64,000 nucleotides of DNA from Streptomyces sp. 8K308 (GTDB lineage: Bacteria; Actinomycetota; Actinomycetes; Streptomycetales; Streptomycetaceae): the NCBI RefSeq assembly GCF_004348315.1, contig NZ_SMKC01000003.1, positions 1 to 64,000 of the forward strand, given 5' to 3'. Made by a program: the position numbers and the translations under genes. Positions 23,206 to 31,446 of this stretch are shown piece by piece. Within the stretch, counting starts at the first letter, position 1. Each line of letters opens with the position of its first letter. The notes under the pieces were generated by a model. It was not told the origin of the DNA and did not search any database. It worked only from the letters and a program-made list of their open reading frames with translations.

Positions 23206-25254
23206 ATGCCACGCCACACCAGCAGAAGGAACGTCCTGCGCGCCGGGACCGCCGTGGCCGGGGCCGGCCTGCTCGGCACCCTCCCCACCCGGCGGGCGCA
23301 CGCCGCCGACGACCAGGCGCCCTACCTCGTCGGCCGGGGCATCGCCGACGCCACCGGCGAGATCGCCGAGGTCGGCATGATGGGCTACGGCCGCCCCGAC
23401 CAGCAGGCCGCCGGGCTGCTCTCGCGCACCAGGGCCCGCGCCTTCGTCATCGTGGACCGCGCCGGCGGCGAGCGCGTCGCCCTGGTCGTCGTCGAGGTCG
23501 CGATGATCTTCGCCAGCGTGCACCAGGAGGTGCTGCGGCGCCTGCGGCATCGCCACGGGGAGCTGTACACCGCCCGCAACGTGTTGCTCGCCGCCACCCA
23601 CAGCCACGCGGGCCCCGGCGGCCACTCCCACCACGCGCTCTACAACCTGACCACCCTCGGCTTCCACCGGGCCACGTTCACGGCCCTCGTGGACGGCGTC
23701 GTCGAGGCCGTCGCCCGCGCCCACGACGACCTCGCCCCGTCCCGGCTCGTGCTCGGCCACGGCACGTTGCGGGGCGCCAGCGTCAACCGCTCCCGGTCGG
23801 CCTTCGCCCGCAACCCCGCCGACATCACCGACCACTTCCCCGAGGCCATCGACCCCCAGAGCACGCTGCTGCGCGTCGAGCGCGGCGGCCGCCCGGTCGG
23901 CGCCGTCAACTGGTTCGCCACCCACGGCACCAGCCTCTCCGGCGACAACCGGCTGATCTCCACCGACAACAAGGGGTACGCCGCCTACCACTGGGAGCGC
24001 GTGGTGGCCGGCGGCGACTACCTCGCGCCGGCGGGCCCCGACTTCGTCGCGGCCTTCGCCCAGACCAACGCCGGCGACATGTCGCCCAACCTCGACCTGC
24101 GGCCGCCCACCACCCCCGCCGACTTAGCGGCCGCCAGGGCCAACGGCCTCGCGCAGTACCGGGCCGCCGCCGAGCAGGCGGCCGCCCCCGGCACCGCCGT
24201 TGCGGGCCCGGTCGACTCTCGGCTGATCCATCTCGACCTCTCCGACGTGGCCGTCGACGCCGAGTTCACCGGCGACGGCCGCCCACACCGCACCGCGAAG
24301 CCGGCGGTCGGCGCCGCCATGGCCGCCGGCAGCACCGAGGACGGCCCCGCCTTCCCCGGCTTCGTCGAAGGCGAGAACGCCTTCTGGGACTTCGTCTCCG
24401 ACACGCTCGTCTACACGGTCTCGCCCGAGCTGCGCGCCGCGCACGCCCCCAAGGACGTCTTCGTGCCCATCGGCGCCATGAACGCGCTCTTCCCCTGGGT
24501 GCCGGAGCGCTTCCCGATCCAGCTGGTACGCGTCGGCCAACTCCACCTGCTCGGCGTGCCGGGCGAGGTCACCATCGGCGCCGGCCTGCGGCTGCGGCGC
24601 ACCGTCGCGGCGGCGGTCGGCGCCGACCCGCGCGACGTGCTGGTGGCCGGCTACGCCAACGGCTACTTCCACTACGTCACCACCCCCGAGGAGTACGACG
24701 CCCAGCAGTACGAGGGCGGCAGCACCCTCTTCGGACGCTGGCAACTCCCCGCGCTGCAACAGACGTTCGCCACGCTCGCGGTGGCCATGCGTGACGGGCG
24801 CCCGGTGTCACCCGGGCCCGGCACCCCCGACCACTCCGGCAGCGCGCTGTCCTTCCAGCCGGGCGTCGTTTTGGACGCCCCGCCGCCGGGCCACGAGTTC
24901 GGCGACGTGCTCACCCAACCGAACGCCGTCTACCGGGCGGGACAGCGGATCACCGTCGTCTTCGCCGGCGCCCATCCGTCCAACGATCTTCGCCGAGGCG
25001 GCAGTTACCTGTGCGTCGAGCGACGGCTGCCCGACGGCCGGTGGGCCACGGTCGCCGACGACGCCGACTGGTCCACCACCCTGCACTGGGCCCGCGACGG
25101 GCTCGCCGCCTCCCGGATCACCATCACCTGGGACATCCCGCCGGAGGCCGATCCCGGTGCCCACCGCGTCCGGTACGCCGGCGACGCCCGCTCTCTCACC
25201 GGCGCCGTCCGCCCCATCGCCGGCACCAGCGGCGAGTTCACCGTCACCGCCTGA
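23206..25254 (+). CDS. Secreted neutral/alkaline ceramidase
   Basis: 682 residues with a Tat signal (SRRNVLRAGTAVAGAGLLGT, cleavage near ARAHAADD). The neutral-ceramidase core covers about 38-520: ATHSHAGPGGHSHHALYN supplies zinc-binding histidines, NRSRSAFARNP and FATHGTSLSGDNRLIS follow, and QTNAGDMSPNLDL carries the nucleophile Ser at about residue 293. A C-terminal Ig-like domain (about 530-680) completes the family layout. It hydrolyses ceramide to sphingosine and fatty acid outside the cell, acting on host or fungal/plant sphingolipids. GGGAGCGAACG precedes the ATG. It is divergent from the aldolase operon, sharing its control region. Confidence 0.92.
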   Translation: MPRHTSRRNVLRAGTAVAGAGLLGTLPTRRAHAADDQAPYLVGRGIADATGEIAEVGMMGYGRPDQQAAGLLSRTRARAFVIVDRAGGERVALVVVEVAMIFASVHQEVLRRLRHRHGELYTARNVLLAATHSHAGPGGHSHHALYNLTTLGFHRATFTALVDGVVEAVARAHDDLAPSRLVLGHGTLRGASVNRSRSAFARNPADITDHFPEAIDPQSTLLRVERGGRPVGAVNWFATHGTSLSGDNRLISTDNKGYAAYHWERVVAGGDYLAPAGPDFVAAFAQTNAGDMSPNLDLRPPTTPADLAAARANGLAQYRAAAEQAAAPGTAVAGPVDSRLIHLDLSDVAVDAEFTGDGRPHRTAKPAVGAAMAAGSTEDGPAFPGFVEGENAFWDFVSDTLVYTVSPELRAAHAPKDVFVPIGAMNALFPWVPERFPIQLVRVGQLHLLGVPGEVTIGAGLRLRRTVAAAVGADPRDVLVAGYANGYFHYVTTPEEYDAQQYEGGSTLFGRWQLPALQQTFATLAVAMRDGRPVSPGPGTPDHSGSALSFQPGVVLDAPPPGHEFGDVLTQPNAVYRAGQRITVVFAGAHPSNDLRRGGSYLCVERRLPDGRWATVADDADWSTTLHWARDGLAASRITITWDIPPEADPGAHRVRYAGDARSLTGAVRPIAGTSGEFTVTA

Positions 25255-25276
25255 GCGGCGGCCGCGCTGCTCAGGC
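25249..25276. terminator. Bidirectional hairpin terminator
   Basis: GCCTGAGC and GCTCAGGC form a perfect 8-bp stem around a 12-base GC loop, overlapping the stops of the convergent ceramidase and GntR genes. Confidence 0.7.
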
Positions 25277-25978
25277 CGACGGCAGCCCGGGCGAGACCGC
25301 GATCTCCCGCTCGGCCGCCTCGATGATGCCGAGCACCGCCGCCGAGGCCGCCTCCGGATCGCCCCGCTCCACGGCCGCCACGATCGCGCGGTGGGCGGGC
25401 AGCGATGCCTCGACCGCCCCCGGGGTCCGAGTGCTCACCGCGAAGCTGTGCTGGAGCGCGATGTCGATGGCCCGGCCCAGCGAGCCGAGGAGCCGGTTGC
25501 CGCTCGCGTCGAGCAGGCTGCGGTGGAAGGCGATGTCGGCCTCCACGTACCCGGCCCGCCCGGGCCGCGCAGCCGCCTCCTCCATGGCCGCGAGCGCGTC
25601 GCTCAGGGCCCGCAGCTCGGCGGGGCGCGCCCGGCCGGCGGCCAGCCGCGCCGCCTCCGGCTCGACGATCCGCCGCAGCTCGCCGGTGTCCCGCAGCATG
25701 GCCGCCGAGTCGCCCTCCTGCTGCCAGCGCAGCACGTCACGGTCGAGGTGGTTCCAGTGCTCGGGCGGCAGCACCCGCGTCCCCGTCCGGGGCCGCACCT
25801 GCAACATGCCCTTGGCCGCCAGGGCCTTCACCGCCTCTCGCAACGCGCCCCGGCTGACCCCGATCTCGGTGGCGAGCACGTCCTCGACCGGCAGCGGCCG
25901 CCCCGGCTCCCACCCACCGCCCACGATGCGCCGCCCGAGCTCGTCGACCACCCGCTGGTGCATGGTCCGGTACCGCAT
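25271..25978 (-). CDS. GntR-family regulator, FCD (FadR) type
   Basis: About 235 residues. The winged helix (RVVDELGRRIVGG, VLATEIGVSRGALREAVKAL, QVRPRTGTRVLPP) is followed by an FCD domain with the metal-binding pattern EADIAFHRSLLDASGN and PAHRAIVAAVERGDPEAASA. The longest in-frame start (26020) would lie inside a palindromic operator at 26015-26029; starts at 26008, 25978 or 25963 are more likely, and I chose ATG 25978. It is divergent from the Nramp-like carrier and the two sugar-acid enzymes, so it is probably their repressor, answering to a pentonate or its derivative (inference). Confidence 0.85.
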   Translation of the reverse strand: MRYRTMHQRVVDELGRRIVGGGWEPGRPLPVEDVLATEIGVSRGALREAVKALAAKGMLQVRPRTGTRVLPPEHWNHLDRDVLRWQQEGDSAAMLRDTGELRRIVEPEAARLAAGRARPAELRALSDALAAMEEAAARPGRAGYVEADIAFHRSLLDASGNRLLGSLGRAIDIALQHSFAVSTRTPGAVEASLPAHRAIVAAVERGDPEAASAAVLGIIEAAEREIAVSPGLPSA

Positions 25979-26014
25979 CACGATCTTTGCCCACCCTCTG
26001 GACGCCATTCGTCG

Positions 26015-26029
26015 AATCATTTAATGATT
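26015..26029. promoter_or_regulatory. Palindromic operator, GntR/FCD type
   Basis: AATCAT-TTA-ATGATT is a near-perfect 15-bp palindrome of AT-rich sequence in very GC-rich surroundings. It sits between the divergent GntR and carrier genes and fits the short half-site spacing of FadR-subfamily operators. Confidence 0.6.
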
Positions 26030-26084
26030 GCCCTCAGGTTAACGCGACCTTCCGCTCCATTGGTCGATGAGAGGCGTTCCCCCC

Positions 26085-27548
26085 ATGACGCATGCCGACG
26101 ACGAAGTCAGCACCCCGAACCGTCCCACCGCTCCCTTCCCCATGAGCACCCGCAACCTGCCACGGCCCGAGGTGCGGCCGCTCCCGGAACCGCCCCGCAA
26201 GATGTGGCGGATCATCGGCCCCGGCATCGTGGCGGCCGGCGTGGGCCTGTCCTCGGGCGAGTTCATCCTCTGGCCGTACATCGCCTCCCAGGCCGGGCTC
26301 GTCTTCCTCTGGGGAGCCGTGGTCGGCGTCGTCACCCAGTGGTTCCTCAACATGGAGATCGAGCGCTACACGCTCGCCACCGGCGAGACCGCGATCACCG
26401 GCTTCAACCGCTACTGGCGCCACTGGGGCGCGGTCCTCGTCGGCCTGACGTACGCGGCCAACCTCTGGCCTGGCTGGACGACCAGCTCGGCCACCATGCT
26501 CTCCTACGTCTTCGGCGGCGATCCCACCGTGATAGCCGTCTGCCTCCTGCTGCTGATCGGCGCCATACTCACCCTGGCGCCCGTCGTCTACACCGCCCTC
26601 GAACGGATGCTGTTCGTCAAGGTCGCCCTCATCGGCGGCTTCTTCCTGCTGGCGGTCTTCCTCGCGATCAAGGCGTCGAGCTGGCGCGAGCTCCCGGACG
26701 CGGTCACCCACATCGGCCAGTTCCCCAGCGAACTCGGGGTCGCCGTCCTGATGGGAGCGCTCGCCTACGCCGGAGCCGGCGGCGGCCAGAACCTCTGCCA
26801 GAGCAACTGGATCCGCGACAAGGGCTTCGGCATGGGCCACTACGTGCCCCGCCTCGTCAGCCCCGTCACCGGCAAGAAGCAGGAGGCCGCCGCCCCCACG
26901 GACACCACCGGCTACGTCTTCGTCCCCGAGGGCGAGAACCTGGCGCGGTGGAACCGCTGGTGGCGGTTCGCCAACATCGAGCAGGCGATCACCTTCGGCC
27001 TCACCACCGTCGTCACCATCGTGCTCGCCTCGCTGCTCGCCCACTCCACCCTCTTCGGCACCGAGGGCCTCGCCAACAACGTCGGCTTCGTGGAGGCCGA
27101 GGGCGAGGTGCTCAAGGCCCAGGTCGGCAGCTGGTTCGGCGTGCTGTTCTGGCTGATCGGCGCCTTCTCGCTGTTCAGCGCCGCCACCGGGATCGTCGAC
27201 TACACCAGCAGGCTGGCCGCCGACGTCCTCAAGTCGACCTACCTGCGCGACTCCCGGATCCCCGAGGGCCGGCTCTACTTCTGGCTGGTGTGGGGCCTGG
27301 TCGTCATCGGGATCACCATCCTGGCGCTCGGCCTCGACCAGCCCCTCGTGTTGCTGATCGTCTCCGCCTGCGTCGCCGGGATGATGATGTTCGTCTACTC
27401 CGGGCTGCTCCTCTACCTCAACCGCAAGGCCCTGCCCACCCCGCTGAAGGTGCGCGGCTACCGGGCCGCCGCCCTGGTCTGGGGAGTCGGCCTGTTCGGC
27501 GTGCTGTCCGTGCTGACCGTGCGCCAGCAGATCGACCTGCACTTCTGA
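26085..27548 (+). CDS. Nramp-family-like carrier lacking the metal-binding motifs
   Basis: 487 residues from ATG 26085, with GAGAGG as ribosome site (ATG 26067 is in frame but has no such site). About 11 hydrophobic spans in the Nramp order. The first span reads GPGIVAAGVGLSSGEFILWP: the canonical D-P-G-N is replaced by S56-S-G-E59. In the sixth span the canonical M-P-H is replaced by LAYAGAGGGQNLCQSN. Thus the residues that bind Mn/Fe are missing. The gene starts an operon with a pentonate dehydratase and a 2-keto-3-deoxy-pentonate dehydratase. I infer a sugar-acid or other non-metal substrate, but no transport assay can be read from sequence. Confidence 0.8.
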   Translation: MTHADDEVSTPNRPTAPFPMSTRNLPRPEVRPLPEPPRKMWRIIGPGIVAAGVGLSSGEFILWPYIASQAGLVFLWGAVVGVVTQWFLNMEIERYTLATGETAITGFNRYWRHWGAVLVGLTYAANLWPGWTTSSATMLSYVFGGDPTVIAVCLLLLIGAILTLAPVVYTALERMLFVKVALIGGFFLLAVFLAIKASSWRELPDAVTHIGQFPSELGVAVLMGALAYAGAGGGQNLCQSNWIRDKGFGMGHYVPRLVSPVTGKKQEAAAPTDTTGYVFVPEGENLARWNRWWRFANIEQAITFGLTTVVTIVLASLLAHSTLFGTEGLANNVGFVEAEGEVLKAQVGSWFGVLFWLIGAFSLFSAATGIVDYTSRLAADVLKSTYLRDSRIPEGRLYFWLVWGLVVIGITILALGLDQPLVLLIVSACVAGMMMFVYSGLLLYLNRKALPTPLKVRGYRAAALVWGVGLFGVLSVLTVRQQIDLHF

Positions 27549-27629
27549 CCCGCACCGACCCGGGAACCACCGGCGACCGACAGAAGCACACGACACGAGA
27601 GACCACGAGAGACCACGGGAGACTCCCAG

Positions 27630-29366
27630 ATGACGGACGGCGAACAGCCGGCCCGCCGCAGCCAGGCCTGGTTCGGCGCGAGCGGCCGCGGCGGCATGGT
27701 GTACCGGTCCTGGATGCGCAACCAGGGCTTCGGCCCCGAGGTGTTCGACGGGCGCCCGGTCATCGGCATCGCGACCAGCGCCTCCGAACTCGCCCCCTGC
27801 AACGCCCACCTCACCCGCGTCGCCGAGGCGGTCAAGCGCGGCGTCTGGCAGGCCGGCGGCTTCCCGCTCCAGTTCCCCACCATGGCCACCGGCGAGACGC
27901 TCATGCGCCCCACCGCCATGCTCTACCGCAACCTCATGGCCATGGAGGTCGAGGAGCTGATCCGCGCCAACCCGCTGGACGGCGTGGTGCTGCTCTCCGG
28001 CTGCGACAAGACCACGCCCGCCATGCTCATGGGCGCCGCCAGCGTCGACCTGCCCGCCGTCATGGTCACCGGCGGCCCCATGCTCAACGGCAAGTACCGC
28101 GGCGAGGACGTCGGCTCCGGCACCCACGTGTGGAAGTTCGAGGAGGAGCTCAAGACCGGCCGGATGACCCAGGAGGAGTGCTTCTTCGCCGAGGGCTGCA
28201 TGGCCCGCTCCAACGGCCACTGCATGACCATGGGCACCGCCTCCACCATGGCCTGCCTGGCGGAGGCCCTTGGCATGCAGCTCCCGGGCTCCGCCACCTG
28301 GCCGGCCGTCGACTCCCGGCGCATGGAGACCGCCCAGGCCGCCGGGCGCCGCGTCGTCGCCATGGTCGAGGAGGAGTTGCGCCCCTCCCGCGTCCTCACC
28401 CGGGGCGCCTTCGAGAACGCCGTCCGCGTCAACGCGGCCATCGGCGGCTCCACCAACGCCATCATCCACCTCACCGCCCTCGCCGGCCGGGTCGGCGTGG
28501 ACCTCACCCCCGATGACTTCGACACCCTGGCCCGCGACGTGCCGACCCTGGTCAACCTGATGCCCAGCGGAAAGTACCTGATGGAGGACTTCTGCTACGC
28601 CGGCGGGCTGCCCGCCGTCCTCGCCGAACTCCACCGCGGCGGGCTGCTCAACGGTGAGCAGCTCACCGTCACCGGGCGCGGCATCGCCGAGAACGTCGCC
28701 GACGCGGAGAACTTCGACCCCGACGTCATCACCCGCCTCGACGCGCCGTTCCAGCCCGCCGGCACCGGCACCGCCGTGCTGCGCGGCAACCTCTGCCCCG
28801 ACGGCGCCGTCATCAAGCAGTCCGCCGCCTCCCCCCACCTGCTCACCCACCGCGGCCCGGCGCGCGTCTTCGACTCGCCCGAGGAGTACCACGCGGTGGC
28901 CGACGACCCGGACCTCGACGTCGACGAGAACACCGTGCTCGTCATCAGGAACGCCGGCCCCAAGGGCTACCCCGGCATGCCCGAGGTCTCCAACGTCCCG
29001 CTGCCCACCAAGCTGCTCAAGGCCGGCGTCACCGACATGGTGCGGGTCTGCGACGGCCGGATGAGCGGCACCGGCTACGGCACCGTGGTCCTGCACGTCA
29101 CCCCGGAGGCCGCCGTGGGCGGGCCGCTCGCGCTGGTCCGCGACGGCGACCCGATCGTCCTCGACGTGCCCGGCCGCACCCTGCGCCTCGACGTCGACGA
29201 CGCCGAACTCCGGCGGCGCCGCGCCGAGTGGACGCCCCCCGCCCCCCGGCACCACGGCGGCTACACCTGGCTCTACACCGAGCACGTCGAACAGGCCGAC
29301 CGGGGCGCCGACTTCGACTTCCTCCGCGGCTGCCGTGGGCACGAGGTGCCCCGCGACTCCCACTGA
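27630..29366 (+). CDS. IlvD/Edd-family dehydratase, pentonate type (xylonate/L-arabonate dehydratase)
   Basis: 578 residues. Iron-sulfur cysteines appear at about C125 (VVLLSGCDKTTPAMLMGA) and C198 (NGHCMTMGTASTMACLAEAL); an earlier Cys is in SELAPCNAHLTRV. Family loops VNAAIGGSTNAIIHLTALAG, LRGNLCPDGAVIKQSAASPH and CDGRMSGTGYGTVVLHVTPE are intact. The length and the MVYRSWMRNQGFGPEVFDGR N-terminus fit the sugar-acid branch and not branched-chain amino-acid synthesis. It removes water from a pentonate to give a 2-keto-3-deoxy acid. It lies in one operon with the carrier before and the XylX-like enzyme after; the exact sugar (D-xylonate or L-arabonate) is undetermined. Confidence 0.88.
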   Translation: MTDGEQPARRSQAWFGASGRGGMVYRSWMRNQGFGPEVFDGRPVIGIATSASELAPCNAHLTRVAEAVKRGVWQAGGFPLQFPTMATGETLMRPTAMLYRNLMAMEVEELIRANPLDGVVLLSGCDKTTPAMLMGAASVDLPAVMVTGGPMLNGKYRGEDVGSGTHVWKFEEELKTGRMTQEECFFAEGCMARSNGHCMTMGTASTMACLAEALGMQLPGSATWPAVDSRRMETAQAAGRRVVAMVEEELRPSRVLTRGAFENAVRVNAAIGGSTNAIIHLTALAGRVGVDLTPDDFDTLARDVPTLVNLMPSGKYLMEDFCYAGGLPAVLAELHRGGLLNGEQLTVTGRGIAENVADAENFDPDVITRLDAPFQPAGTGTAVLRGNLCPDGAVIKQSAASPHLLTHRGPARVFDSPEEYHAVADDPDLDVDENTVLVIRNAGPKGYPGMPEVSNVPLPTKLLKAGVTDMVRVCDGRMSGTGYGTVVLHVTPEAAVGGPLALVRDGDPIVLDVPGRTLRLDVDDAELRRRRAEWTPPAPRHHGGYTWLYTEHVEQADRGADFDFLRGCRGHEVPRDSH

Positions 29367-29400
29367 CCGTCCGTCCCCGACCATGACAGGAGGCACCACC

Positions 29401-30570
29401 GTGGCCCAGGGCCTGACCCCCGAGACCGTCCTGCCGCGGGACGCCGAGCAGGCCGCCCTCGTCGCCCGTGTCCACGAGCCAGAATGGGGCGGCCCCTGCG
29501 TGGCCGCGGTGCGCGACGGGCTCGTCGTCGACCTGACCGGCCACGCGTCCACCGTCTCGGAGCTGATGGAACGCGAGGACGCCGAGGACGTCGTGCGCCG
29601 GGCGCCCGGCGGGCGCGCCTGGCGCCTCGGCGACCTGCTCGACGCCACCGCCGCCGGCCGCCACGACCAGCCGCACCTGCTGGCCCCCATCGACCTCCAG
29701 GTGATCAAGGCCGCCGGCGTCACCTTCGCCAGCAGCCTGCTGGAGCGGGTCATCGAGGAGCGCACCGGCGGCGACCCGGCGCAGGCCGCCCGGGTGCGCG
29801 AGCGCGTGGTGCGGGCGGTGGGTGGCGCTGTCGACCGCATCCGCCCCGGCTCGGCCGAGGCCGAGAAGGCCAAGGAACTGCTGCTCGCCGAGGGGCTCTG
29901 GTCGCAGTACCTGGAGGTGGGCATCGGCCCCGACCCGGAGGTCTTCACCAAGGCCCCGGTCCTCTCCGCCGTTGGCACCGGCGCGGACGTCGGGGTTCTC
30001 GCCTCCTCCGGCTGGAACAACCCGGAGCCAGAGGCCGTCCTCGTCGTCGACTCGCGCGGCCGGGTGCGCGGTGCCACCCTCGGCAACGACGTCAACCTGC
30101 GCGACGTCGAGGGCCGCAGCGCGCTGCTGCTGCCCCGCGCCAAGGACAACAACGCCTCGTGCGCCATCGGCCCGTTCGTCCGGCTGCTCGACCGCGACTT
30201 CGACCTCGACGCGGTGCGCGACCTTGACATCGAGCTCCTGATAGAGGGCCCCGAGGGGTACGTGCTGCGGGGCCGCAGCTCGATGCGCGAGATCAGCCGC
30301 GACGTGCTGGAGCTCGTCGCCGCCACACACGGCGCGCACCACCAACACCCGGACGGGTTCGTGCTATTCACCGGCACGCTGTTCGCCCCCACCGAGGACC
30401 GGCACGCGCCGGGCGCCGGTTTCACCCACGCCCAGGGCGACATCGTGCGCATCTCGAGCCCGCGGCTCGGCGCCCTGGTGAACACCGTCGCCACCAGCGA
30501 GGGCGCCACCCCCTGGACCTTCGGGCTGCGCGCCCTGATGCGCAACCTGGCGGAGCGCGGCCTGCTGTGA
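29401..30570 (+). CDS. 2-keto-3-deoxy-pentonate dehydratase, XylX-like (FAH superfamily)
   Basis: 389 residues from GTG 29401; AGGAGG at 29388-29393 sits 7 bases upstream and excludes the upstream ATG at 29383, which contains it. It resembles Caulobacter XylX closely in length and landmarks: APIDLQVIKAAGVTFASSLL, EGLWSQYLEVGIGPDPEVFT, WNNPEPEAVLVV (metal Glu pair), GATLGNDVNLRDVEGRSALL (metal Asp), KDNNASCAIGPF. XylX dehydrates 2-keto-3-deoxy-xylonate to alpha-ketoglutarate semialdehyde in the Weimberg pathway. With the IlvD/Edd enzyme this gives two consecutive Weimberg steps; the semialdehyde dehydrogenase is not in the window. Confidence 0.85.
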   Translation: MAQGLTPETVLPRDAEQAALVARVHEPEWGGPCVAAVRDGLVVDLTGHASTVSELMEREDAEDVVRRAPGGRAWRLGDLLDATAAGRHDQPHLLAPIDLQVIKAAGVTFASSLLERVIEERTGGDPAQAARVRERVVRAVGGAVDRIRPGSAEAEKAKELLLAEGLWSQYLEVGIGPDPEVFTKAPVLSAVGTGADVGVLASSGWNNPEPEAVLVVDSRGRVRGATLGNDVNLRDVEGRSALLLPRAKDNNASCAIGPFVRLLDRDFDLDAVRDLDIELLIEGPEGYVLRGRSSMREISRDVLELVAATHGAHHQHPDGFVLFTGTLFAPTEDRHAPGAGFTHAQGDIVRISSPRLGALVNTVATSEGATPWTFGLRALMRNLAERGLL

Positions 30571-30591
30571 ACCGGCCCGGGATGGCCGAGT

Positions 30592-31401
30592 TCAGCCCAT
30601 TACGGGATCACCGCCCGGTGTGTCCTCCCGCGGAGAGCGGTCGATGACGACCGCCACCTCGCCGCCGTCAGCCATGCGCGGGCCGGCGGCGGCCGCCGCG
30701 ACCACGTCGGCGAACGCCTCGTACAGCTCGTGGGCCAACGCCCGGTCGCCGGCCGGCGCGTCGGCGTCGCGGATCTCCCCGAGCGCGGTGAACGCGGCGA
30801 TCAACGTCCGCCCGGACAGCGTGACCCGCACGCTGCCCCGCTCGGCGTCCCGCACCTCGCCCGGCACCCTGAAGTGCCGCTCGTGCCCGGCCTTCTCGAT
30901 GAGGAAGGCCCACAGGTCCCGGTGACAGGTGAGGGTCACCGAGGCGATGCCGGCGGAGGCGAGCAACAGCGAGGAGTGCCGGTCGGGCTCGCCGTCGGCC
31001 GCCTCGGCCGGCCCTCCTCGCCCGCCGCCCGCCGGCCCGCGAACCGCGGACTCCAGGGCCCGCCGCGTCGTCTCGGCCTCGGCGCGGACGGCGGCGGCCT
31101 CGGCCCGCCATCCCTCGATCAGGGTGTGGAGCGTGCCGATGTCCCGCCTGATCTCCTCGCCCGCGGCCGAGGTCTGCGCGGTGAGCCGCAGCGAGCGGAT
31201 CTCGGCCTCCACGGCGTCGATCCGCTCGCCCAGCTCCTGCCGCGCCTGGTTGAGGCTCGCGGCCATCCGGTCGAAGCCGAGGTGGACCGAGGTCGCGAGC
31301 GCCGCGAGGGTGGTCCGGATGTCGTCAGTCGATCTCTGGACGCGTCGCACGCCGAACACCATGCGACGTCCCCTCGCGATCGCCGTGTGTGGCGGGATCA
31401 T
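30592..31401 (-). CDS. Hypothetical coiled-coil protein
   Basis: 269 residues from ATG 31401, preceded by AGGAAGAC. Residues about 20-120 form a long coiled coil (heptads in RQELGERIDAVEAEIRSLRL and AEAAAVRAEAETTRRALESA), then a Gly-rich linker, and a C-terminal globular domain (ASVTLTCHRDLWAFLIEKAG, SVRVTLSGRTLIAAFTALGE). It has no signal or membrane segment. Similar unnamed proteins occur widely in Streptomyces; function is unknown. It is convergent with the XylX-like gene and lies 45 bases from the PKS gene end. Confidence 0.65.
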   Translation of the reverse strand: MIPPHTAIARGRRMVFGVRRVQRSTDDIRTTLAALATSVHLGFDRMAASLNQARQELGERIDAVEAEIRSLRLTAQTSAAGEEIRRDIGTLHTLIEGWRAEAAAVRAEAETTRRALESAVRGPAGGGRGGPAEAADGEPDRHSSLLLASAGIASVTLTCHRDLWAFLIEKAGHERHFRVPGEVRDAERGSVRVTLSGRTLIAAFTALGEIRDADAPAGDRALAHELYEAFADVVAAAAAGPRMADGGEVAVVIDRSPREDTPGGDPVMG

Positions 31402-31446
31402 GTCTTCCTGTGACGCCCTGGGGTGACGCGGCGAGTTTCGGCCACG

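Noticed and set aside
24791-28516. A 1241-residue plus-strand open frame over ceramidase, GntR and Nramp genes
   Set aside because: Out of frame with all recognised families in each part; not coding.
26034-30545. A 1503-residue minus-strand open frame across the Nramp and dehydratase genes
   Set aside because: Arg/Gly/Ala-rich antisense shadow of GC-rich genes; the plus strand has clear families in three frames.
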